NCBI GenBank assembly: GCA_047967505.1
Contig: CM106541.1
Source of the DNA: Dipteris shenzhenensis
Lineage: Eukaryota; Polypodiophyta; Polypodiopsida; Gleicheniales
Length of the DNA: 64,000 bases
Strand: one strand, 5' to 3'
The stretch's first letter is position 1, and each line of letters begins with the position of its first letter. This document shows, one piece after another, positions 43,252-53,919 of the stretch. A program made the position numbers and the translations under genes. The notes under the pieces are model-generated. The model was not told the DNA's origin and searched no databases. It saw nothing but the letters and a program-made list of their open reading frames with translations.

Positions 43252-44245
43252 TTAATTACTTTCAAATACCTCGGGGGATGCTCCAATAGCCCGGATATAC
43301 TGCTCCTCAGTAATCAACCCATCATTATAAAAGTGCTTCCATGTATCTTGTCTGCGATGGTGGTGGTGGTAGGCTGTCTCGACAGGAGTAGGGTATCTGC
43401 CCATGATATCAAGCTGCAAGATGACACAATTTGCGGAGGGGTTAGTACAAAGAAACAACCTCCTAATAAACTAAATAGACAATATAATTTGAGATCGATA
43501 CTTACAAATTGGGCCTCCCATGATTCAACACCCCCTACTCCAAAATGCATGCTTCCATATTGCTCCATATTGCTGCAGACTGGGTTCCTCCCTCGCTGAC
43601 TTCATTGCTTTCTTCCACTCACGCTTGTGACTGGTGTAGGGCGGGCCCCTTGTTGGTTGACCTCCCTTGAGCTTGGCAAGCTTCGCTAGTGCCTACCTCT
43701 AAAGCAAAGATCTTTTATTGCCAAGTATCGTAACAATATTTGACTTGGCCCATTTATCTGTGAACTGAAGATTGGGGGGGTTAGGATACCTAGAGTGAAC
43801 AGTAGCGAGGGTCTCATCAGCCAACCTCTTTGGATGGTCTTTGTAGTGGATAAAGCAATCTCTATAATTTTTAGCAATTATAGAGTGCATGAAGGCCATG
43901 ATGTCCTTCCCCCATGCATCCATCAAGATGCCTCCTGTTTGAGTGATGTCATAGAAGATCATACCATAACCAAAGGCACGTCTAAATCATCTGAATCATC
44001 CTCGTCCCCACCACCACCCCTCCCAAAGCACTGTGCCATGCATCCCCCATCGCTCTCCCTGCTACTACACCTACTACCATGTCATGTCGAGCTAGTACGC
44101 TGGCCACTCGTAGCTGGAGACTACACGGGACTACATGGACCACTCGTAGCTGGAGAACCGAGTCTCGACTGCACAGGAGTATGCCGACGACTCTGCAAGA
44201 CAAAAGGACCTCTTGACAGCATGGAGGAAGGGGCATAAGATGGCA
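43252..44245 (-). pseudogene. Family B Transposase_24-like gene, degraded
   Basis: Minus-strand pieces parallel the family A protein at 2609-4184: a Ser/Pro-rich start near 44240 (MPSYAPSSMLSRGPF), then WGKDIMAFMHSIIAKNYRD, SRYPNPPNLQF (compare RFPNPPNVEF), then MHFGVGGVESWEAQF (compare SHFGAGGRYAFEA). After an intron comes MGRYPTPVETAYHHH with WKHFYNDGLITEEQY (compare MGRLPTDAETRRAF, GTKPWFIEQEA). Several stops and frameshifts interrupt it. The 3' tail is cut off near 43250-43190, where copia sequence begins. Confidence 0.7.
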
Positions 44246-44794
44246 TGGGGGAAGGGGCTCAGCTGTGTAGCCGGCTGGGCTGTGTTGACTTCGCTAGGGT
44301 AATCTCAACTGGTGTGGGGTTGGGCTGGTTTGAAGTCTATAGTGCCGACTCCTGGGGGGTGTTTAGAATACTTGTCATATAGCCGTATAACTCCCTAGGA
44401 CTGGGAGGGTGCCCTAGGTTATATAACTCCCAAAAGATGGTCTCCCGAAGATCAGGTGAGCCTGAAGAGCTTCGTGGTCACATGATGAACTGGAAAAAAG
44501 AAAAAAAGAAGATTACTAATGAGCTGAGAAGAGAAAAAGAAGAGAAAAAGAGAGAGAAAAATTACCACGAAAAGAGAAGGAAAGAGAGGATAAAAGAGAG
44601 AAGAAAAGAGAGGCAAATATAGGAAAAGAGAGAAGAAAAGAGAGGCAAATCCTTTTCTTGGAAGTGGAAGTGGAAAGGGAAAGGGAAAGGGAAGAGAAAA
44701 GAGAAAGGAAAGGAAAGGGAAGGGAAGAGAAGAGAAGGGAAGGGAAGGGAAGGGAAGGGAAGAGAAGGAAAGGGAAAGGAAGGGTCTAAAACTA

Positions 44795-45440
44795 TCGGAG
44801 CATGTCTATAGACGCGTCTGAGAAACGCATCTATTTTCGTGTATAATAGTGCATCTATAGATGCGGCTATCTGTTTCTGAAAACAGAGTAGACACGTCTA
44901 TAGATGCACCTATAGACGTGGTTTTAGACGTGCCCTGAGATGCGTCCATAGACGCGCTCTGACAGACGGACTATTCTAAAAGTCGAAAAGGATGCGCCCG
45001 ACACGAAAGCGCAACACTGATACCAAAATCATTCGTTTCTTGGATACGATAGAGGACGAATCCAAAGAGAGCAGCTTTCAAAGAAGATCAATTGTAAAGA
45101 GACTTACCTTGGATAGAGGTATGGAAGCTTCGTGTCCTTCTTCAAAGTTGCTTCTCTTCCTTGTTCACCCTCTTCTCCTGTGTGCTTGGAGATGATTGTG
45201 TAAGCCTGGAAGTAAGTGTGGGTGCCTGGAGATAAGTGTCGGACTGTGGATCTATTGATAGCAAAGCAAGCAAGCCGCGTAAAGCTTATGTGAAGAAAAG
45301 CAAAGCAAGCACGCTAAAAGTAGATTTGAAAACTGCGTCTATAAGTGCGTCTAATGGTGCGCCTATACATGCATCTAAATACATAGAGCAGATGCAATTT
45401 GAGATGCGCCTATAGACATGCACCACAGAATAGAAAAACA
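44795..45440. promoter_or_regulatory. Family B subterminal-type repeat cluster (right)
   Basis: Mirror copy of 40430-41065. It lies between the minus-strand accessory gene (start near 44245) and the plus-strand transposase (45517), exactly as in family A. Confidence 0.5.
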
Positions 45441-45516
45441 CGGTTTTAGATGCGCCACAGAGTTTAAGATTAAATATTTGAAGAAAAGCAAATTTTTTGG
45501 GCTGTTTATTTGTAGG

Positions 45517-47788
45517 ATGTCTTCATCTTCAACAAGTAGCTCCAGTGAGGATGAATCCCTCCGTATCCACCATCGTGAAATGTGGTTGGAGCAAAAAATC
45601 AAATGTATGTGTGATCGATGTCTAGGAAACATGTATCGTGCATGCAGGATTACACTCAATCACATCTCAAAGTATGGAGAATGGGATGCGACCGTAAACA
45701 TGGTAAGTGTTAAAGAATTAAGGTTGATTTAGATACCTATGGGTGTTCATATGTTTGAGTTATAATCCCGTTTTAATTTGATACAGGATGCAGTGCCACA
45801 CGCGCATATATTGCCCTATGCTCGTCATGAGGAGGCGAAGCGTCGGCGATATGAGGTGGGATCTTCAAGAGGGACCGTTACGGATGCATGGAGTGATGGT
45901 GATAGTAGCCCTCCACCATTACCTCATGAATCCGTGGAGGAGGAGGTGTTTGATGATATGGTACGGGATTTATATGTCCATCAATCCGAAGGGAGGGATG
46001 ATAGCATGAAGTAGGACGATCTTTTTACCGTAGCATCGACTCCACTGTTTGAGGGGTGCACATTCTCTATTCTACGTGCCTCCCTTGAGTTACTAAACTT
46101 GCAAACCATCTATGGATGGAGCAATGCAAGTTTGAATGCATTACTCAAGTAAGCTTTAAAGTCTATTTTGCAAACATGGTGAATTATGCTAGTGGGTCAA
46201 TTACTCGAATGCTTTTCCTCATTCATGGTCTTCACGTGTAGGCTATTGTGTAAAATGCTTCCAAGGGAGAATAAATTACTAACCTCAAGAGATATGGCAA
46301 GGCAACATGTGACCTCTCTTGGAGGATTAGATTACAAGCGCATCCATGCATATCTTCAAGGATGTGGCATCTACCATTTGGGAGCATTTGAATGGGACAC
46401 GAGATTCCGTAGGCATAAGGGAGGATCTACGTACCACAGGGAGGATGCGTGAAGCTTGGCCACAAAAGAGACCAAATGGGCGTGTTTTTTACCTCGTGCA
46501 CCGTGGAGGTTATCAAACCTACAGATGGCGGCGGTGAAGCGCGCTATTACTACAATTCATACTCCCACTGGATGCATGAGGCGTTTGAAGGGGGCCTTTA
46601 CAAAGAGCAAGGAAAGAGGCGTAGAGAAATTATATGGCTTGAAATCTCATGATTGGCACAAGATGCTCCAAGTAAGTATTTTATGTGCATAATATCTTTT
46701 CCCTTTAAAATTTGTGAGTGAATAATTATAAGCAACTAATCAACTACCTCCTTGTGGGTTTAGTTCATACTACCTACTAGCATTTCTCGTAGTGCATCGA
46801 AGGATGTGAAGGATTGTATTTACAAGATGGGCGAGCTTGTGAGGTACTTTGCATGATAGAAAATATGATGCATATCAATGCTCCATGCAAGGTGTTCATA
46901 TTGCTAATATGGTGTACTTTTTCATTTCTAGGTATGTGAGCTCAAAGGAAATAGATCCCACCATGCTTGAGAATGCTCGAGTTATGTCAATGGAGGTGGT
47001 TTGTTTAGTGGAGGAGACATTTCCACATTCTATTTTCACAAGCCAACTACATCTTATAGTGCATTTGGTGGATGAGATTGCTATATGCGGTACTATACAT
47101 GCACGATGGTTGTTCTTCCTCGAACGCTTCATGAAGACCTTGAAGGGCTTTGTGAGACAAAATGCAAGACCTGAAGGTAGCATGGCCAAGGGTTGGTTGG
47201 TACAAGAGTCACTTGTATATATTTTTGAGTTTCTTATTGATGTGGATAGCTCTCTCCCACGACTATGGAGAGATGATGAAGACCTAAGGATGACCTCTAT
47301 TGTGCCTCAAGGAAAAGGATGCAACAAAGTAATAGACACGGAGTTGCTTAATAATATCAACCTCTATTGCGTGCTTAATAGTTATGTGATAAAAAGATGG
47401 GTGACAAGATACGAGGATGTAATTCAAGAAGACAAGAAGAAGGGGCCCTCTTTCGTACACACCACGGATCTCGTGTACCATACCCTTAGTATCTAAGAGC
47501 ACTTCCAAAGGATATTCATGTGGATTGGCTACTTGACGAAATGGAGAAAGCAGAGAAAGACGAGGGGATGCATATCACAATGGAAGAATGGGAGTATGCT
47601 AGGGGATGCATGAGCAAGGTCCGTATATAGAATGTTATGCATAAGTTAGGAGCTTTCAATAATTTAGATTGCTTATTTAATTGATTTTTTCTTGGTGTAG
47701 TGCACTATGTTCAATGCTATATGGTGTGAGGGCAAGCATTTTTGAACACAACGGATTGATGATAAGAGAGTAAATAAATATGTCAAAG
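45517..47788 (+). pseudogene. Family B CACTA transposase, core-deleted
   Basis: Exon 1 (45517-45702) and exon 2 (45787-46148, with TAG at 46012-46014) match the left arm. Exon 3 (from 46242) begins LLCKMLPREN, runs to LDYKRIHA and there jumps to MHIFKDVASTIWEHL, so the Transposase_21 core that lies between these blocks in family A (about 9900-10950) is missing. The join falls on ATCCATGC, a short match between the two ends. Exon 6 (from about 46931) is a good DUF4218-like region: MEVVCLVEETFPHSIF, FMKTLKGFVRQNARPEG. A frameshift follows near 47485. Exon 7 reads FNAIWCEGKHF then TGA in place of CGA. The gene ends abruptly at MITE-2c. Confidence 0.8.
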
Positions 47789-48040
47789 GACATTCATCTC
47801 CCAAAATTTTAGTGTGCCACATGCATTCAAAAGGAGGGGTATTTGAATTTCACTTTTGGAAAAATTTTACAGGTTTACAATAACAGGAGGGGGTTCTTAA
47901 TTCAACTTTAGAAAAAAATCCATTGGTTTATAAGTAAAGAGGGGTGGTTTTATTGGGGGAAAAAGTTTAGTTGATGGGTTTTTTTAATACCCCTTGAACG
48001 CACATGATACCTTGGATTTCTTAGTAGTGCACCCCCCTAG
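47789..48040. mobile_element. MITE-2c with damaged left end (centre)
   Basis: Same sequence as 54111-54365. The right end GCACCCCCCTAG is intact and is followed by the same flank (GTTGGAAATATCAC). The left terminal repeat is lost at the junction with the transposase relic. Confidence 0.75.
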
Positions 48041-48180
48041 GTTGGAAATATCACAAAAATATTGCTACAACATTCTATAGACCCTTGGATACCTTTTGTA
48101 ATTTTCCATCAAAATTCTTGTCTTGCATTTGTGATGCTTCTAAAATATTTAGAAGGTGTTCAAAAATCTGTTGTGTTCAA
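48041..48180 (+). pseudogene. Fragment of the reverse-transcriptase relic next to MITE-2c
   Basis: About 120-140 bp match 54366-54470 of the right B arm, in the same relation to the MITE. So the MITE did not insert here independently: it was copied together with its host sequence. A duplicated GTGTTCAAAAAT word and a (GT)n run follow at 48198-48220. Confidence 0.65.
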
Positions 48181-48220
48181 AAATATTCAGATCAAGGTGT
48201 GTGTGTGTGTGTGTGTGTGT

Positions 48221-49075
48221 AAAATAAAAAACCTTTTAACAAGACGGCACATGAAGCTCAGATAAGGGTGGGTAAAAAATGATTTACTACATGGTTGTTC
48301 ATACAAAGTGTAAACAAAAATTATAACGCCGGTGCAATCTTGACAAGCATCATACTTACTGAAGAGGAGAATCTGCATACCTACCACCATCCAACAAGAA
48401 AACATGATAAGAACCAAGTTCACTTCAACTGGGAAGACAAGTGTCATAAACCCTCCTCCCTTGTTATCAGGGTCACAATAAATTAGAAGCTTAACCATAG
48501 AGTGTAATTAACCCGATGTAGGACATTAAGTGTAAACAATGGGTTTTGTAAGTGTGGAATTGTAAAAAAGCAGGGGGGGAAAAAAGGGGAGGGAGCAGGG
48601 GGTCAATTAGAAGGTAAAATTAGACTTTAATTTTACAAAAAAATTGAAAGGATCTTGTAGAATCCTTCCAGTAATGCTCCTATATGTCTATGCCAAGGGA
48701 ATTTAAAAGGGAAACTACAAGGAAATTAATAGAGAAGGGGTAGGGAAGGAGAACCAAAATACATATTTAGTGACAACAGGGGGATGACATCTATATAGAG
48801 AGGAGGGGGAGAAATGTTATATAGAGAGGGGGGAAGAAATTTATCAGATATTAATACTAGAGAGGTGGAACTTAGGTATTAATATTGAGAGAGGGGGGGG
48901 TTGTGTCAGTTAAGACTACTTGAGAGGAGGGGGGAAAATACACTATACAAAGGGGGAATTTCAGTACTAATACTGAGAAGGGGGGATTTTAGAATCAAAT
49001 AGGGGGGGAAATATCAAGATATAGGATAGAAATTATACGGTCCGTTTTAGCAATGGGGGGTTTTTTGTTTTATAG
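48221..49075. other. Non-coding part of block D'
   Basis: Purine-rich mirror of 38620-39580. No gene supported. Confidence 0.5.
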
Positions 49076-50250
49076 CATGGGGGAGCGAAGATTTTGGATT
49101 TTGAAAGAGGGAAGACCGACCAACAACAATGCCCAAAAATGATATAGGGTGCATAGAGTGCGAGGCAAGAGTACCTTGCATTTTGTGAGTGTGAGGCAGC
49201 TCGTTTAGAGAAGACAACATTAGAGGGGGTAGACCGTAGAGGCCAATGGCTTAACATAGGAGGTGAACCATATCACAAAGGGACCAGACTGTAGAGGCCA
49301 AAGGCTAGCAAGAGAAGCAATATGTACATGGGCACACCGTCGCAAGGATTGCTAGACTGTGCCAGTACTGAAGGGCATGAGCAGATATGCGAGGGAGGCA
49401 AGGAGTTGTAGTGGCACAAACCACTCCATCAATGATGGGCATCGATCGACAGCGGGCAACATAGAGCAAGGGAGCATGAGCTTCATTCAAACTATGTGGA
49501 GGAGCTAGAGAGTACGATGAACAAGGGGGTTTAGATGGAAGTAGTATGACGAGCAGGGCGAAGAGGCAAGGCACAATGCAGTAAGGCCCGTGTAGCAATA
49601 CGCCCGAGCAAGGGGGTTTAGATGGAAGCAGTACAACAAGCAGGGTGAAGAGGCAAGGCACAATGGAGTAAGGCCCGTGTAGCAGTACGCCTGAGCAAGA
49701 GGGTTTAGATGGTAGTATAGGTAGAGCCTCCATTTATATAGGCTAGGTCATAGGCGTAGAGTCAGGAAAATAGCTGGTAGATAGTTTAGGGAGTGTGTGT
49801 TTTTGGGAGGCATGTAGGCTAGGTTGGTTTGGAGCATGAGAATGCGTGTTGGTGAAGAAGAACATGATCAGTGTGTAGACTAGCGGGCAAGTAGAAAGTG
49901 CGGGGAAGGGGCCTTTATCAAGGATATCATAGACAAAAATTAACCACACTAAATAGCCTTAGATGGTTTAAATAAAAGCGAAAGTACATTTGGAGAACTA
50001 AGTAGAAAAATTACACAGTAAAATAGTGGCTTAAATTACATAGTAAAATAGTAGAATCAATTACCTACTCAAATTGCATAGTGAAATAGAAAAAAAACAT
50101 TAACCAAGAAAAGTAAAAGTAAATAAGGAAAGAAACTAAAAAAACAAGGCGGGCAAATTCTAAGAAAGAGTAGAAAAAATAATAGAAAGATGAAAATTAA
50201 GGAAAAATAAAATACAAAATTAATTAGAAATTAAGGAAAAACATAAGAAA

Positions 50251-50294
<44 letters not shown>

Positions 50295-50320
50295 AAGCAA
50301 TGGAGATGGCTAAGAAGACT
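49076..50320 (-). repeat. Block A, copy 3 (inverted)
   Basis: Reverse complement of copies 1 and 2. The (AG)n and G-run at 50254-50294 are the complement of the CT/C tract. It is followed by block C at AGACTCAAATGAGACTATAG. Confidence 0.85.
49305..49733 (-). other. Open frame inside block A, copy 3 (142 codons, doubtful)
   Basis: Counterpart of 585-1013 and 37661-38089, same length with a few substitutions (for example SKPSCSG for SKPPCSG). No recognised domain. Confidence 0.25.
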
Positions 50321-50322
50321 AG

Positions 50323-53300
50323 ACTCAAATGAGACTATAGAGCACAAGGAGCAATATGTATACTGGAGCATGGAAGGCCAGCGCATTCAGGTGGGGGCTT
50401 GGGAGACAAGTGTGTAGAGGTTGTTTGGGAAGCGGGAGAGCAAATAGGAGCTGAGTGAAAAGGTAGTAGGGGAGCGCAGAGAGTGAGGCAAAAATAGCTA
50501 GGTGAGAGGAGGGGGTAATTTATAAGGGAGAGATATCAGAGGTCGATTATAGGAAGGCAAGGGGTTGGGAGTCGGGGTGATGGAGGGCTAGGAGTCAGGT
50601 AGCTTTTCAGGATTAGTTAAAAAATGAATTAATTTTAGGGAGTTTAATTACAAGGGGTTTAGGACTAGTTAGGGAGAATTAAGGGGTTTTAGGGTAAATT
50701 AGTGTATAAAGGTTTTTGAGAAGAAATAAGGGGGAATAGGGGGAACGTAGGTAAAAATAGGGGAAATAGTGAAAATAGGGAAAATTAAGGGGGAAATTAG
50801 GGAAAATTAGGGGAAAATAGGGGGGAGTAGGGTAAATTAGTGAAACATAGTAAAAAAATAGAAAATCATAAAAATTTAAGGAGGGGTAATTAGGGGGGCT
50901 AGAAATTAAATAAGTAGATTAACTCAAGGGGGTTAGAATTTAAGAAAGAAATTGGACAAAAAGTTTAAAAAGGTTAAAGAAGGAAATAATTAAAAGAAAT
51001 TAGGAAAAAAAAGGAAGAAGTAAATAGAAAAGTGAGCCCAAATTGGAAAACATCTTGAGGTAAATAGAGCAAAAAATGAAAAATTTTGAAAAGAAATTAG
51101 AAATTTTTAGAAAAAAAATTTGAAATAGTTGAGAGGGAAAAAGGAACCAAGAAACTAAGAAAACATTTAATGAGGGAGAAACTAAGCAAACATTTAAGGA
51201 TAAAAAAGGTTAGGGAGTGTAAATGAGAGAGAAAGCACTAAGAGTGTAAGTGTAAGAAGGGGGGGGGGGAGGAAAAAATGTAAAGTAATTGTTAAGGAAA
51301 AAATGAACAAGAAGTGTGTGTGTATGTGTGTTTATATATATAGTTGCTTAGGGGTATTGATGGTAAATAAAAGCTTGTATGTTGAGTAATATTGTATGAT
51401 TCATGCTTATTTATGCATTAAGAAATGTATGTAAAGGTTTAGCCTATCTTGCTTCTTTATGGAGAATTTTGTTATAAATCATTGCATTTATATTACCCCT
51501 CCCTTACCCCCATCTTTGGCTTCTCTACCCCACTCAACATGGTATGAGGATTACCCCCTACAATGTGACATGACAAATTTATAATTCTACGTTAGTGCAC
51601 TGTCCTACCAAAACTTATAACTTTACTTTAGTCTTGTTAGACTGCCCCCTTTTTTTACTTGTATATACTTTTAGAACATTTATAGAAGTATGTGTTCTTA
51701 TGTAAACTTGTATTTCCTTTTTTAGGTATGGTTATAGATTTACATTAACTTAGTATGCAATATATAAAATTGAAAACACAAAAAAATATTTTTTTCTTTT
51801 TTTTAGTTCATTTTCCCATATTCTTATCAAAAGTATTTTATCATACTCACCCCCTATTTTAAGAATCTTTTATCCAATAGTGTTAGACCACCCCGCCTGA
51901 TTTTGTTGATAATTGAATTTAATAGGATACTCTAGGGATGAACTCATGTAAGTTCCGCAAGACTGCTAGAATATCGACAATTGGAGACCTTGCCAAAATG
52001 GCCATCATCTCCCAAAATATGGAGGAAGCATGAAGGGAATGGAAAATTTTGGAAAAAATACTATGACTAGAGCATATTATCCTTGAAAATATAAAAACAA
52101 TAAATGATATCTTACTTGTGGCATTTGTGTCTCTTTTGGTATACATGCAGAATCTTTATGTAGTTCTAAGTCTCATTGGTATAAGTGATAACAAGTTGGG
52201 GAACACAAGCATTACCTATCTTCCCAGATGCTGCCAATTTTGTTCTAACAAATGGCTTTTTGTGAATGCTGATAGGTAAGTGGACCCTGACCTTGGAACC
52301 TGGACGTCCGCATGGATTCAACATTTTGTGCTATTCTTGTGTTCCTTTGTCAAATGCAATATTATTATAAATTCTTATAATTGTTCATGACTCTCCAAAC
52401 TGTGGCAACTCTCAACATAGGATTCTTATATAAACTTTGTCATCATCTCAAGTATAACAATTTATCCATTTGATGGAATCAATTGTATGGCGCATTTATT
52501 GATGAGATTTTTAATTCTAAACACATACACTAATCTCCCAACTAGCCTTTGGTCGGGCTAGTGTCATATAGTTAATTTATATGCAATGGCTAAATCTTTA
52601 GTAATGCGTAATTATTCCTTTAGTATTATTGGGATTTAAGCTTTAGTAATTATCCATAGTGATTATTAAATCTTCCTTACAAAACCACTAGATTCCTTCT
52701 CTAGTGAAGTTGGGCAACATCATCAAATATCCTTATTCGTCCTTTGGGTACTCAATGTATCCTCTCCTACTTCAAAGGTCCTGACTAAAAGTTCCTAGAT
52801 TTCAAGAAACAATATTCCTTGAAAAAGACCCCTTCATCTTTCACTATTGCCTCTCCCTACTAGTGCAGTGCAAGAAAGATCAACTTGACTTCTTGGAAGC
52901 CTTCAGCAAATTTTTGGTTTCTTTTCCCCTCATCGATTGTCGGGATGCACTCGGTCTCAACTTCTACTTCTCTACCTTGATAGTGAATAAGCTCTTTGCT
53001 CTTAACGGTCTCCCTGCAATCCCTTGACCTCCTTGATCATGATGAAAAATAAGCCATGGACTCCTTAGGCTCCCAACCTTTTATAGCCTCTTCGTTCCTC
53101 AAAATTTGTTATCTCAAGCTTTCTGTGGAGCTATTCATCTCCTCCCTCCCTGGCAACTTCAACTAGATTCCCTTAGATTGGAGCATAAATTGTGGGATTT
53201 TGATCTTATCAATGATAGAGCCCCCTTATCGATTACTTCCTTAGCTCTGCTTTGAAGTGGTAGACCAGTGCAAAACCCACGCTTTACAATCCAAGCATCT

Positions 53301-53919
53301 TTTGCCTGATGAATTTTTCTTCGATCTTTCCCAAATTAATCTTTTTGATGTTGACTTATCTAAATGCTCTAGTACCGCCTTGATTGCCAAAACTAAATGC
53401 CCTATTAATCAAGACAAAGTTTGTGAGCCCAAGAAATTTTTGAAGAATTGGTGGAATACATATACACCTTCTCAAATACCAATGCAAAAGATCTGACCCT
53501 AATTCTTCTTGCTCAGCCTCCATCATTTGGCTTGACCACTTGTTATGATTTGTTTTCCTAAATCTTTCCAGCTTCTTCCTCTTCTCCTTCGGACCTACCT
53601 TGGTGTACACTTTCATTGGTTGGGTTGCTTAGTTCCCTTCAAAATTCATAACTACTCTTATAGTTTACCTTTGGTTTCATGACTTCATGCTAGAAGCACC
53701 TTGTAATCTTCTTCTCTATTGCCCCAATACTCATTTTCTTCCTCGACTCCACAACACACCATTGGCCAATACTCTTGAAGCAATCCTCTTACAGTCAACA
53801 AAAAAAGATCTAAAAAGATTGTCAATACCTATCTACCATGAAGTGCTCTACCAAGAAAACTCAAATGTTTCGTGGCTTGGAGGACTTTGGCAAGACTTAA
53901 AAGACATTAAATTTCAATA
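50323..53919 (+). repeat. Block C, right copy
   Basis: Same orientation as 33375-37064 and nearly colinear, with small indels: a shorter (GT)n near 51315-51335, and deletions near 52855 and 53022. The first 2.4 kb are non-coding. The right end carries the N-terminal part of the reverse-transcriptase relic, in continuity with block B'. Confidence 0.85.
50340..52800. other. Non-coding part of block C, right copy
   Basis: Counterpart of 33400-35880, with the same purine-rich then AT-rich content. No gene supported. Confidence 0.5.

Larger units (their letters stand above)
44268..49075 (-). repeat. Block D', right arm of the central palindrome
   Basis: Inverted copy of 38319-41602, starting CCGGCTGGGCTGTG opposite the left end at 41602. 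It is the fuller arm and retains the 3' half of the family B transposase and a MITE-2 copy. The first 200 bases (GTTATATAACTCC, CTCCTGGGGGGTG) may be an old LTR. Confidence 0.88.

Noticed and set aside
33375-53919. Block C pair interpreted as 3.6-kb LTRs of one giant retrotransposon
   Set aside because: No TG...CA ends, primer-binding site or polypurine tract. The interior is a palindrome, not gag-pol, and the right copy is continuous with block B'.
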